Below are positions 31,893-44,113 of a stretch of 64,000 bases of DNA, piece after piece. The notes under the pieces were generated by a model, which saw only the letters and a program-made list of their open reading frames with translations, ran no database searches and was not told where the DNA came from. The stretch is from Ligula intestinalis (lineage: Eukaryota; Platyhelminthes; Cestoda; Diphyllobothriidea; Diphyllobothriidae). Location of the stretch: contig JAYGXS010000001.1 of NCBI GenBank assembly GCA_036362985.1, positions 76,149,389 through 76,213,388 on the forward strand, in the 5' to 3' direction. Position numbers and translations under genes: made by a program. The first letter of the stretch is position 1; the number at the start of each line of letters is the position of its first letter.

Positions 31893-33265
31893 TTACTTCT
31901 CCACATGACATTGTTTTTTCAGACCCATCTCGGACAGGTTGGGATCCATGCGCGGAATGTCGAGTTCCTCCTCGGAGGCAAAGTGTTGCTGCATCTGGGG
32001 GAGCTGTACGGAAGACCTCAAATTGGACTTTTGGGTAAAGAAGGTCTGTTGATGCTGTTGATGTTGCGGTAGGGGAGGTGATGGTCGATTTACATTCGCG
32101 TACAGATCTGGCTCGTAACTGGCTGTTGAAGATAACTCACCACTAACCGACCGTATGTGAGCACGGGGCTTTGAAGGTGGTGTGATGGGACTGGAAGGGA
32201 CAGAGGTAATGGAATTCATCGGCCAGCTTGCCAGAAGGCCCGAATAGAAGTTTGCGGGAGGGAAGGAGTTGGGTGAGGACTGTGTGAATGCTGACTGGGC
32301 TGTCGGGGGCTGTTGCTGTTGTTGTTGTTGTGGTGGTGCCGACAAAAATCGAGGAGCACTGAGTTGTTGTGTCTGTGCAATGGGATGATAACACCGATCG
32401 TAGTCACCCGTCGGCAGGTGAGACTGCTTGAACTGACTGTCCTTCTGTGCACTTCCATCCCAACTGAAATCTGGATTATGTAAGAGGTCCCGGGGGGTCC
32501 CACATAGTTCTGTCAATGCGGGGTTGTCACCTGTAAACTTTGTGTCAGATAGATGACAGAGTCTCTTAGGTACGCCTTGATCTGGTGGCGACTTTGGGGG
32601 GAGATACTTTGGTAGACCAAATGGGAGGAAGCGGTTGGAACGTACTAGGTCAGCACCATTAGTAGACATATCAAATGGTTGCAGAGGGCCGAAGTGCATA
32701 GAGGCCAGCGGGTCAGGATTGCGCATCTGAAAGTTCGGCGTCGGTAAGGACAGGAGTGGTGTTTCTGACAACCTTTGTTTGTTTCCCGGAAGACAGTGCT
32801 CCTTCTTCCATTTCATTCTACGATTCTGAAACCAGATTTTTATCTGTCTTTCGGAAAGGTTGAGCGTATGCGCGATTTCCAAGCGCCGCTTACGTGTGAG
32901 GTACTTGTTATAGTGGAATTCCTTCTCCAACTCGAGGATTTGTTGTCGGGTGTACGCAGTTCTTGTACGTTTGGAATCACTTGAGGAACCCATATCCATG
33001 CCGAGGTCATCTGCCCCATTGTTCCCGTCCACACCACTAGTTGAATCACTATCATCGCTACCTTGATGTGCTGAGCCAACTGATCCGGACGCGTTTCCGT
33101 CCGTTCCCTGCTTTTCTGAGTCCGAGAGGGATCTCCTGGAATTGCTTGATGCCTGAACCTCATCATCCTTTCCCGATACACGTTTCCGATGTTTGGTATT
33201 TTCCCCTTTGTTTGCCCCCGTGGATCCGTGCCTGTTGGTTTTCACAGGAGTTTGCGCACCAGAAC
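31893..33265 (-). CDS. Hox4: Hox4/Deformed-class homeobox gene, homeodomain-containing terminal exon
   Basis: Encodes a nuclear, DNA-binding patterning transcription factor. The exon is open for about 456 codons to a TAA at 31895-31893. The homeodomain maps to 32975-32796, starting [20 protein letters not shown] and keeping helix 3 residues [12 protein letters not shown] with Gln50 and Asn51. [31 protein letters not shown] and the following EHCLPGNK are Deformed/Hox4 hallmarks; Hox3 would have MKYKK, and Antp-type has ERQIKIW with MKWKKEN. Upstream is a Ser/Asp-rich linker with a basic KHRKRVSGK patch; downstream is a 300-residue Ser/Pro/Gln-rich tail with a run of seven Gln (near 32325). The exon begins at a phase 1 acceptor at 33265; an open frame continues 46 bp into the intron to an ATG at 33311 but I treat that as intron. 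The hexapeptide exon is not in this exon. Confidence 0.92.
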
Positions 33266-33283
33266 CTGAAAAGTAAATGAAAT
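33266..33283 (-). promoter_or_regulatory. Splice acceptor of the Hox4 homeodomain exon
   Basis: Minus strand TTTACTTTTCAG just before GTTCTGGTGCG: a pyrimidine-rich tract and CAG. Homeodomain exons of Hox genes commonly start at such a site between the hexapeptide and homeodomain. It leaves the first Gly codon split (phase 1). Confidence 0.7.
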
Positions 33284-34171
33284 TCATGATAATTTGCTTG
33301 CCATCTGACAACCTATGTACAAATCAGTCTTTTTTGCTACACGGAAAGTATAAGGAATAGTTGTTGACTACCATGTCGATCATGTAAGGAGCATATTGAA
33401 AGCAATTTTGTTTATTACTGTGACGGAAAAACTGACCAACATGGCCTCCAGAATTCCCTTATGAAGTGCATCTTTCGATTAAAGATAGTTCTTGGCCACT
33501 TTGTTTATCAACAAATATGCACATATTTTGCCACAGAAAGCAGTTAGTACGGCGGAATCGACAACAGCTTTTTGGCTCAAAAACCAGGTCCTAATTTGAC
33601 CTGCTAGAAATGGTCCGAACTCCACATGGGCCGAGAATATGCTCCGCACACACGAAAATTCCGGTCACAAAAATTGCCATACAACTTTTATAGTACTGGG
33701 AAATAAGTTCTCTGGAAACTATCTCTGCAACGGTTTTGACTCAGGGCACCTGATCATCGGCAGGTTCGTACATACAGTCTTGATTTTAGATGTGAAAGAG
33801 TGAACAGTAAGAGCTTAAAAAGTAAGCAAGGTCTTATCATACAACGTTTTAAGATAATCTAAGCAAATAAAACGGTCAAAAGACGGTTGTTCCACAGTTA
33901 AAAAGTCATCGAGTTTGGCAGCCCTACTTCGCATTTTCAATAAGGTTTAAAGGCAACTGAAATTCTTAGTTTTTTTCAAGTTAGCAGGCTTGCCATCGAA
34001 CTGTCCCGAGATCGATGAACCACAGGAATTTTTCAATACCATAACGTGATTGATGTGCGCCCCTCAAGCATTCTACCTATATTTAATCATAGCCGAGACA
34101 ATAAAAAATCTGTGGCTTAATATTTAGAGCTTTGAACTTTTAACCAACAAAATAGGGGTTTGGATTATTTT
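33284..34171. other. Presumed Hox4 intron, no exon recognised
   Basis: Non-coding by appearance. No hexapeptide (YPWM-type) exon was recognised on the minus strand here. Confidence 0.5.
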
Positions 34172-34515
34172 TATGGCCGCCTAAACAGGACACTGGAACA
34201 GGAACCGCCCATGATTCATGAGACTTTGCGCAGTTTCAGGGAACTTGAGTTTGGGATTAAGATAAAGGTTAGGGTTAATATTAGGGTTAGCTAGAATGTT
34301 GGAGCTGAGGTCAGGATTGTGATAGGGGTTAAGGTTGGGGTTCGCATTAATCCTAGGGGTGGGGAGCCAATTAAGGCTGCAGTTATTTTCATATTAGGGT
34401 TGGTGTGAGGATGAGGATACGCGGATATTTGCCTTTTTACTAAAATTTATCGCAAGGCCTTCTATTAAAGACTGATGGGACGTTCATATTCCCGTGTCCT
34501 GTTTAGACAACCAGA
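34172..34515. mobile_element. TA-associated MITE with telomere-like interior, copy II
   Basis: Best-preserved ends of the family: left TGGCCGCCTAAACAGGACAC, right (reverse complement) TGGTTGTCTAAACAGGACAC, followed by GGAACAGGAACC and GGGAATATGAAC. The left flank is TA, the right is GA. The interior (about 34255-34400) holds AAAGGTTAGGGTTAATATT, AGGGTTAG, GGGGTTAAGGTTGGGGTT and ATTAGGGTTGG. Situated about 0.9 kb into the presumed Hox4 intron. Confidence 0.75.
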
Positions 34516-35899
34516 CCGCGGAAGGAAATCAACGCAGTTCTCCAAGCCCCTGTGTGCTTCTGCTACTGAAAGGCAATCTGACCTATTCAGTAGAGCGATT
34601 CATCTTTTTAGAGGGTGTTTCTAGACAGTGAATCTTAATCTGAAACAGCATTGTCTTAAAGCTCAAAGTAGGCTTCTTCGACTGAAGTTAAATTTGTGAA
34701 AAAAGACCAAATTTGGCCGCCCCAGATATGGACCTTTTTGCCCTGCAGTTAACACTCCAGCTACTATTTTGGGAGAGTTTGCGCAAGCCCGCGATGTCTT
34801 TAATTCTTGCCCCAGTGGTAGCTATCTCTTAATAGTGGGTGTAGATGTCAGATTCTGAGTCTCAAGGACATGGGAACCATAATAACCACGGGTTCCCGCG
34901 CAAAGGCGACGGCAAGAGAGAAAATCCGTATAAATAAGCAATGGTAGTAGCAGAATTAGTAGTAATAGAAACAGAAATATTAGTAGTAACCGTGATAGTA
35001 GTATTCTTTTAGTCGTAATTTGCACCCCAAAAATGATGGCACCGTTAGGATACCTCAATATAACCACATCAGGGGTAGAGTGCCCGTGAGAAGAAGGTTC
35101 TGTAGCGCGCCAACGATTGTGCCTAAGCTCATCTTTAGTCAAGTTGTCTTAGGTTTGGCCCTAATATAGGGATTCTGAAAGCTTGGGATTCCAGTTACGT
35201 TCTATTGCTGTATCTTGAGGACAACTATAATCTCTGTGGGGTCCGAGTTTATCAAGCCTGGTCGCTGTGGGTTGAATGACTGACGGTTATACCATCGCAA
35301 GCAACGATCTCCATGGCATGCCCCACATAGTTGGCGCATCACCAGTGACTTTCGTGTGACTCAGTTTATAGTGAGACGGACTTGCGCAGTATTTACTACA
35401 CTCCCTCCTCCTTCTTCATCCACCTGACAGCGATTTGGCGCTCAGCACGTGTACCAGGCTGCAATGCTAGCAAGTGCAATAAAGCTATGCTTCCGGAAAG
35501 GACTGAATTTGCTATCAGAAAAGTACGCTAGGTATTGCGAGGGAACTTTCAGAACACAACAAGCGCAGGTGGGAGCTTGCTACTGTGCCAGTCATCACCC
35601 GAAAGCCAATTATTAGCCGACCATTTCTTCGCAGCGGATGTGGTCGATACTTCCCAAGCCTCCGTCTCCAGAGGCGAACTCACGCACAAGGCACCGAGGA
35701 AGATCTTAGACTTCAAAAAAGCGAACTACTAGTTCGCAGGGAGCCGCAGTTTTCCTCACCACCGTTGAACCGTTTGTACAACCGAGGCGGAGATACGAAG
35801 CATTTGTCTGTCGCGGTTCGACACCTAGAGCAGTACAATGGCATCCGACCGGCCGGCACGTTTTCCGGTGCCGCCGATGCCGGCCTCCTAACACCCACC
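34516..35899. other. No gene recognised; one open frame with triplet repeats at 34822-35142
   Basis: A minus-strand frame of 106 codons begins TKDELRHNRWRATEPSSHGH and continues as VVILRYPNGAIIFGVQITT, then runs into a Leu-rich stretch encoded by TAG/GTA-type triplets. The first 45 residues look protein-like, but I cannot name a family. It may be a repeat-derived fragment. Confidence 0.3.
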
Positions 35900-36800
35900 A
35901 CCCTCCTGGTCCCTCCCCCAAAATGAATCAGAAGCAGACAAAACATACGTCCGCCGTTGGTATATAGTCAAGTGATGTGTGCGTGCGTGCGCGCCCGTCT
36001 ACCGGGTACACTTGCATGCATCCGCATACGCTTCGCCACATCGAAGTTTTCTATTCATCCTACCGCGCCTCCGACAGCGGAGGCGGCGATGGCGGCAGTG
36101 GCCATACCCCGTGCGTACGCATACATGCCCACCGACATTTGGTCCGCCTAATCGTCTTTGATCACTGGAATGTGTGCGCATTTCACACGCAGAAGGACGA
36201 AAGTTCATCGATCGGCGGTGGAGGGAGAGTAAAACACACAAACACACACAGTCGCACCTCGGGTCTGCGTGTCCGTAGGTGTTAGTGGTAGTCACCCCGC
36301 GACGACTGCGACCACCGGTCTGTGGATGTTTTTACGAACGGCGGGTTGAAGACGAGACACGCGACTCTTACACCCCGGAGCATGTTGCGTGCTCCACCTC
36401 GTTCCGTCAAATGCACGCGTGCACATTTTGGCGCACGAGAGAACCAAGCAGACAGAGCGGTGGTTTCTTTCATATATTTTTTGTTGCCGTGCCCAGGTGG
36501 ACTACGGATCCCACACATCTCATCCTCACATAGCCAGCGTTGTTGTGCCTGCAGTTCCCGCTGTTTGCCAGCCTGCCAGCCAGCCAGCCCTCTGTCACGC
36601 CGACGTGACGGCCGATTGTCAGGGCATCAACACTGCGGGGGGCAGTGTCAAAGTGCCCTCCTTTGGAAATTCGCAGGTGCGGTCAGAAGATCATGTGACT
36701 ACCTGGGATGTGAACAACACCAGGGTGTGAGAGGCTGTCGGAGGGCTGAATTTGACAGCCGATTGGCCGGCCCTTTGGTAGTTGGGATTGGCGAGAACTG
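35900..36800. other. GC- and CpG-rich island with alternating purine-pyrimidine runs
   Basis: Contains GTGTGCGTGCGTGCGCGC near 35976 and a CA run near 36240. It lies about 2.7 kb upstream of the Hox4 homeodomain exon in transcription terms. Overlapping open frames on both strands have no recognisable domain. Confidence 0.45.
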
Positions 36801-37850
36801 TCACGTTAAAAAGGGTATCTCGTGTTACGTCTACCATGACTTTAAAATATCCCCATTATGGTTTTTAGAATGTGACCATTGGCGCACGCCCTAACATAAT
36901 ATGCCGAAGAACTCGATCTTCGAATTTTTCGTGGGAAGGATGTGAATACGCAAACCTAGTGGCAGCCGTGCTGAACGAATGATTACAGTTTTCCTCCCCA
37001 AGGCTCCTTCACCTAGTATTATCGGTCGTTTAGCCAGAACCTATCGGTTGATTTATGTAACAGATAAGCTAAAAGCTCTGCCAAGTCGCGTTAGCTACTA
37101 CCAGAAATAATAGCTTCTCTTTGAAAATAAAATGCTTATTCTCACTTAAAGTTTTTGCTTAAAGCAGCTTTTAAAACCTTTTATGTCTGTTTCAGTTCTC
37201 TGTAGCAGTTAATGGACATTCAGGCTAGGTTGCCTCGATTCCACAGTCTATGCTGACGCAACGCTGATGTCAACTTATCGGCAGGTCAATAGAGGTCGCT
37301 GAGCAAATCTAGTCAGCTCGGTAGGTCATGCAATGGGAAGTACCTTAAGTAAGCCCCAGTCCATCATTTTTCGCTAGAGACTGCACAAGTCATTCGGAGG
37401 CAATGCAAGCAACTAGTGCTTGAAGTGGTATTTGCCGTTGCTTGCCAAGGATTGGCTTTACCTTTTAAGGTGTCTTCGGCCAAATTGACAAAATTACGCC
37501 AGCGTGCGTTTACAAAGGGCAACAATGTTGTTGGTTTCTATGATGGAACAGATGAGCTTTTAAAATACCCCGTAAAGTGAGGTGACCTATGAAATAGAAT
37601 TAATTGCATTTCAGTCCTTTTCCGTTTAAGGACCGCCTTAACTCTTTGCGAATAGATGCGCTTAGTAAAAGAAGATGCGGTAGTGATGGTGTGCTGATAC
37701 CATCCGTGCGACTCTGAAAAATAGCATTATCACAGGGTAGCGAAACCCACTTATGTTAGTGTGTGAGTGCCGGCTTGTTGGGGGGTGTCCGCGAGAGGTT
37801 GGCAGGCGCTCCGGACAGTAGGCATACAAGCCCTCGGTGACGGCGTGGTC
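36801..37850. other. No gene recognised
   Basis: Nothing recognisable. Confidence 0.55.
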
Positions 37851-38250
37851 NNNNNNNNNNNNNNNNNNNNNNNNNNNNNNNNNNNNNNNNNNNNNNNNNN
37901 NNNNNNNNNNNNNNNNNNNNNNNNNNNNNNNNNNNNNNNNNNNNNNNNNNNNNNNNNNNNNNNNNNNNNNNNNNNNNNNNNNNNNNNNNNNNNNNNNNNN
38001 NNNNNNNNNNNNNNNNNNNNNNNNNNNNNNNNNNNNNNNNNNNNNNNNNNNNNNNNNNNNNNNNNNNNNNNNNNNNNNNNNNNNNNNNNNNNNNNNNNNN
38101 NNNNNNNNNNNNNNNNNNNNNNNNNNNNNNNNNNNNNNNNNNNNNNNNNNNNNNNNNNNNNNNNNNNNNNNNNNNNNNNNNNNNNNNNNNNNNNNNNNNN
38201 NNNNNNNNNNNNNNNNNNNNNNNNNNNNNNNNNNNNNNNNNNNNNNNNNN
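37851..38250. other. Assembly gap (400 N)
   Basis: 400 unknown bases. Open frames reported across this gap are artefacts. Confidence 0.99.
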
Positions 38251-39189
38251 TCAGGAGCTCAATCAACCCATGCCAGCTATTTGGAGACTGTATTTTCAAA
38301 TGGCGTTGACTTTCCTCCTCCTCTGAATACCGACTCCTGTCCCTCTCGAAGGTGTACATACAACATTAGAAAACTGAAAGTTCGTTTGCGTTGGCTGTAT
38401 GGTTGATCCTCAGTGCTTCAGGCGTACACATACGCACACGCAAATCGCAGGCTTCCACCACTTAAGCTAATTAAAACACACACCCACACAGGCTCCCAAG
38501 CGGACCTTCCGTCAAGTCCTTCTGCGAGTGTGAGTAAAACTTTCCTTTTCGTGCCTACAAGTGCAAACTCGATTTGAAAGACGAAATTCGAGATAGATAA
38601 ACGTTTGGGAAATCTCATGTGGAAGAGGCTTTGTTTTGTTAAAGTTGTCTAGACATAGATGCGTCAAATTGCAGTACACTTTTCCTTAGCCTTTTGATTC
38701 AACTTGACTTTACCCTACTAAGCCTGCCAAGGAATTAGTGGGACTGGTGTCAGATACTTCATTTACAAGAAAATAAAGCAACCAACCATGCCTCTATTGA
38801 ATACTTTAAAAGACTGAAAGCTAGGTTGATGATTTACCATCACTATTATCAATAATACAACGAACACGTGCGCAAAACCTCGTATTCAAGTGATATTGTA
38901 AAAAAGTTGATACTAAAGTAGATGGAAGTCCAAATATTCGTATCAAATTTTGATCTGCGTCTATAGATCCTTGAATATATTGATCTTCTCCATGTTAGAG
39001 ATACATTTCTAAAGAAATTTAAAAGCTACAATTACGAATAAGCTAATTATAATAAACAAACTTAGTGAACTTTGCAAGAGACATATATGGGGGCACAGTC
39101 AGACCTGTGCTTTGGTGGATCTTTCCGGTTGTACCTCAGTCGACCCCTTTAGGTGACTGCAGTTTTCTCCTACTTCGATCAGTTTTGCG
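38251..39189. other. No gene recognised
   Basis: AT-rich sequence without recognisable features. Confidence 0.55.
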
Positions 39190-39480
39190 TGATTAATAAT
39201 GAATTACGGAAATCAACAAGCATGCGACAATTGTAGGCCCACATGCCGCTTCTAGGAACCAACAGCCATCATCTGGCCAACGTCGGCGCTCCCTTTCGAC
39301 CGGCCGACCGAAATTCCAACGACAGTGCCACCTCCCCCACTTTGCCTCTCTAACCTCAGCCCAGGGGGACTCGTGGGCCCCTCTCCCCGCATCTGACAGT
39401 CCTACCGTCCCCCCCCCTTGACCTCGCACCGTGCAGCAAACAGCCCCAGTGACCACAGCAACACCGCATTTGCTGTTATT
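39190..39480. other. Short GC-rich patch
   Basis: C-rich on the plus strand, including a 9-base C run near 39410. No gene recognised; one minus-strand frame of 87 codons is Gly/Arg-rich and unassigned. Confidence 0.4.
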
Positions 39481-42400
39481 CCGTCGAATTCACCCGAGCC
39501 CGCACCTAGGTGCACTTCAACAAGTATAGGCTAATTGACTACATGAAGGCATCGCTTCCTGTCACCTCACTTGTTAGACGTGCTCGGCCCCAAAGTTTCT
39601 ATTTCACACATTTGCCCCGTCCTACCTTGGTTTTCCGCTCGGCAGAGGACAGTACAAGCACGTGTCTAAAACGCATAACGATGGCGCGTCACTCGAATTC
39701 TGACCTGACAGAACTGCCTGTGTCACTATTTCCACAGATTTGCACTTACACTAGTTTTTCCAGTTGTGCTGACAGAAGATACAGATTTTGGGGCATCATG
39801 CAGACTACTAACGATTAAGGCCAACCAAATGAGCCATTAATGTTGAGAACGTAATAAGAACTACCGACACAGTGCACATATTTGAGTTGTTAAACTGTGG
39901 TGTCATACTGAAGTATAAATTTCCATCCGAGGGAGGTACCATCCACCGCTTATGTCATTTCCTTAAGTTTTGTGTTAAAAATAGTAAATACTGCAATAAT
40001 CACTTGCTCCGACGTTCAATTTGGCCTACCGATGCTCGAGATTACTGTCCTCCTTACAGAATATCAGTTGGAAGCCTCGCATTTCAGTATTAACTTTCGC
40101 TATGCATTTTTAATAGCCATACCCGATTTCCTTTCGAGGTAGGTCCACATTTTGTGTCAGTTGCTTTTAAGGTTAAGAAGCAGTCGACAAACGGGGCAAT
40201 GCATATTTCGCTGGTGACATTTAATCGAGGTAATGGACAAGGTAGGCGATACAGCCGGACTCGCTAAATACATTTTTTTCTAGCTAAAAAAGGTAACTGT
40301 GAAAAAATAATCCAATTTTCAAAACTGAAGAGAATTTCATGGAATATTAAAACAGCCTTCCGAGAATGACTGCTATACGTTTCGCATAGCGCAGAATTAC
40401 AAAGTGGCCAAACATTCGAGGATGAGGCTATGGAAACTGCATCCTAAAAATATTAGAAGGAGAACAAGTCACTGCGTCGAAAACATCAGGGTTCTACTTA
40501 GATAAGGAGTACGAGGACCAAAAATACACAAACACTATCTTGATGTCTCTTACAGGGCATTCATGAGTGTCTAACCATGCTTTGCAACGCGGATCCCAAA
40601 ACTCCCCCGGGTAGTGACAGTTTGATCATCGTAAGCGACGAAGCGAATGCGGTGCGTGCTACGTACGACCTAGTCCCTTACTCCAAGTGTACCTGGCTTC
40701 ATGCTCAAGGAACGATTGCAGTCCGACACTCAGTCCTCACAACCACTGAGTTATTTCAGCATTTTAAAAACCCGTTTAGCGGGGGAAACTAAGATCTTGA
40801 GCTGAGCTGGGGCAATCCTCACCGTCTATCATATTCTGTGTCGCAGGAGACTATTGGTTAGATTGGGCAAAGTCGCCAAACGATTTGAACGAAATACCGC
40901 CCGAGTTCTTGGTTGTGTTTATCACTTGAGGATTATCCTGAGCGAGGTTTCAAAACGGCAAACAGGACCTCCTTTTCCTCTTCTATTAAACTACTTGGGT
41001 TTTGCACATTTTCCACCATCGTATAGGTAGATGTGCCGTGACCCATGGACATGGAAACAAGAGAGCCGACTAACGTTATGCCAGCTCGAGACAGACAGGA
41101 AGAGGCCGAGGCATGTAGGCTGCTCAACACATATGGACGGCAACGTACGGTCCTGCAGTAATCTTGGATGTGAATAAATGCATAAACACACACACACACT
41201 TACGCACCAGCCCATTCCCATTTGGCATGGCCACTTGCCTGCGCGCGTTATCGGCAGTCGATTTTTTATGCGTTAAGTCCGCCAACTACCTGTAAAAGTT
41301 CATACACACAACACCCCCTAATTTGACCAAACAGTTTTGCTGTGGCTGAAGAAACGCACTACCGATTAGCGAAAACGTGGAATTCCAGAGGTGGTTGTTA
41401 CAGCTCTCCAGCAAAAATCGGCACCAGACAGGTTGGTAGGGCAGTGTGGAGCTGGCGGGATGTTGCGAGGCGTTTCAAAGCCTCACGGTTTCCCGCATTC
41501 GTACCGCCCTGCCTTGTGGCTTTCGTCTGCGACTGAAATAATCCCCTAAAAGGTCTGTATCGCGAGAAATTAGCTTCATCCCTCGCTTTGCCAGGGAATA
41601 GACTCCGAAAGTCATAATCAAGCAGCTAATGTAGGATTCGATAATGCAACCTCAAATTCCAAAATAGCTAGCCTATTCTGTGTAGACATAGTTTAAAGTA
41701 AGTGGAGTTTTGCAAGTTCAAACTGCCAAGACAAATCTTAAAAGTGGCAGGAAGGGAAAACTATAATCACACAAATCTCCTCAATGGTAATTACAGAGTC
41801 CAGAATTCACGGAAGCCAGAAAGAATGGGGCAAAAATACAAATGATCGAAACTGCTACGAGTTTAATCGCGAGTTTTCAAGCTGGGCCACTTCGATAGGA
41901 ACCCGACTAATGTGTCATTAGCCCCAAGCATAAGCTTTACCTACAATTTTTGCTCAAGAATAGTCAAAACTGCAACAAAATATTTATGCCTTGTACCGGA
42001 TTGTACACAAAGGCATTTTGGCCTTTCTGGAACATGCAAAAATTAACATTATGTTTGGCGTAATTTCGCCCTGAAGATTGGTGCGAGAAAGAGGAGGTGA
42101 AAAAAAACCCAGGCCAAGCCGATTCCTCTGGATGGGCTAAGCATCCTAAATGTGTTGAATACCCGTTGCTCAGAATACTGTTGAGAGAGAATACGCTGGC
42201 AGGATTATGGTCTCCATACTTAATTACCGGCTGTGGGCATGTTATTCACCTCTACAGTTTTCAAATCAGACTTTCTATAAGGGGAACCATTAACTAGCAT
42301 GGGTTCTGTCTTCTCTTTGACCTCACCTTAGTCTTTATTTTGGAATCCTAACAAGGCAGATTGCATATCTACCCCAATCACCGAGGGAATTACTTGATAA

Positions 42401-42859
42401 ATGTAGACCTTCTAGGGAGAGGACAATTAAGAGTTTCACGCTGAGTAGCTATGAACAAAAAACAAGGAGATTTTTGGAAGTCTCAGCATTTTGCTTTGTT
42501 TTTAGATGGATACTCTGATTACCCAGATTCTCCCGGGGTTTAGCTTTTCGTAGATGTTTACAGCTCTACCAGAATTTGTCATCTTTGTCTCGCTCATTCA
42601 ATTTAAAAAAACGGTTAATAGGGAGTGAAGTCAACCTAGAACGTTAAAAGCCGGCATATTATTTCCCAAACCTGGTACAACATTCGACATTGTAAGAAGT
42701 TTATTTGAAAAGTATTCCTGCCTAGCTGTTTAAAGAAGGTCTGCAACAACTGCGAAAATAAATGCTCCCATCCCCTCCAAGTTTACCTTTGAATCCATCA
42801 GATATATTACCAGGCTGAAGCTGCGCAGTTGTACGTCACTCATATACGCAGTCTTGCGG
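39481..42859. other. No gene recognised
   Basis: Short frames only. An (AC)n run lies at 41185-41199. Confidence 0.5.
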
Positions 42860-43380
42860 TCTTAAGATTTAATAGTAGGGCATATTTGCCTCAGCCTGAC
42901 TCATCTTTAAGCGATCGACCGACCAGTAAGTAAATGCTCCACTATCAGCCCAAGGAGCGGCCTCGACGGAGGGGATTGACGGACTCCCCTCACCAAACCC
43001 CCCTCCTCCCTCCCTGCTCCCGAACATAATTCTACGGCGTACAACCAACCGCAACTGTACGTAGGCACTGCGTGGTGGATTTATAGTGTGCTAAGGTATG
43101 GCAGCTAGGTGCGTACGTTCCAGCTCTCGAGCGTTTTATGCGCATCCGAGCCTGCGTGTGTGCCAGCGCGCCCACGTACCTGGGCCTGTCAGGATTGCAA
43201 ACACTACTACCACCGACACAGCCATAATTTTTAAGGCCACCTCGGACTGGGTCCCTCAGCGGTCCACTGTGATGATGGCACTACCCCTGACTGCCAGCGC
43301 AGTCTATGACAGGAGCACTAGTCAGATACGAGCCAGAGGCACCCATGATACTTCGCCTGAGGACTAGTAACGATCGGATC
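42860..43380. other. GC-richer patch with CpG and GT/GC alternation
   Basis: Includes GCGTGTGTGCCAGCGCGCCC near 43154. Frames on both strands (42869-43054 minus, 43098-43367 plus) are unassigned. I checked these for a Hox hexapeptide and saw none. Confidence 0.4.
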
Positions 43381-44113
43381 GATATTGTGCACCAACTAGA
43401 CCCACAATCTGCCTCTACCAAGCGGCACCATGACTCTGAGTGTGTCGAAAGTTTATCAAGGTGATTAATCCAGAAGAGAGAGGGAGAGAACGACATTTAT
43501 TGTTTTGCGTTCCGTATTAATTGAGGAAGCAGTCCAAGTCACGTCTGGAGCAGGTTGGCGACATTGGTAAGGTGAGCCAAAGTACAAGTTACCACTTTAT
43601 GTTTCTTTAGAAATGTACTGCCTCTTTGTTCTTATCGGAATTTTATCTTCAGCCAGAGTTTACGCGAACATTTAGTGCTGAGCAGGAACTGTGTAATTTA
43701 GTTTTTAACTGTTTCGAATGCTGGGTGGAGTAACCTTCTGTCTTCTTAATTAGAGTTTGAGACAGTATAAGGTTTTAAGCACCGAGTGCATGCTCATAAT
43801 ATGGCTATGCAATAAAATAATCAGCACGTCGATAAAAGCGGGATAAGATAAAGCTTTTAGCTTCTATACATTTAAGTAAACTTCAAAAAGTGTTTTTTTC
43901 TAAACCATGCAAGTTACCACAGGGTTCAGCATTTATTCCTGTAACTGTTTTTTAAATCTTCAAAGTGTGTTCTGAGAGTTTGGTGGTGCTAAGTTTCAGT
44001 TCATAAGACTTACATGAAAAGTAAAAAATATGCAGTTAGTTTCGTTAATAGATTACTGGCAGCCCAAAGCGCAAAAACTGATTTGACAAATATAATTGGG
44101 CGTGAAGTGGATC
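43381..44113. other. No gene recognised
   Basis: Nothing recognisable. Confidence 0.55.

Noticed and set aside
32775..33280. Plus- and other-frame open frames over the Hox4 exon
   Set aside because: They overlap the homeodomain exon in other frames and show no domain of their own.
35405..35440. A possible Hox hexapeptide (VRWMKK on the minus strand)
   Set aside because: Lacks the Tyr/Phe-Pro before Trp-Met and has no convincing splice donor in frame.
37751..38406. Long open frames of 180-202 codons
   Set aside because: They are open only because the 400 unknown bases contain no stops.
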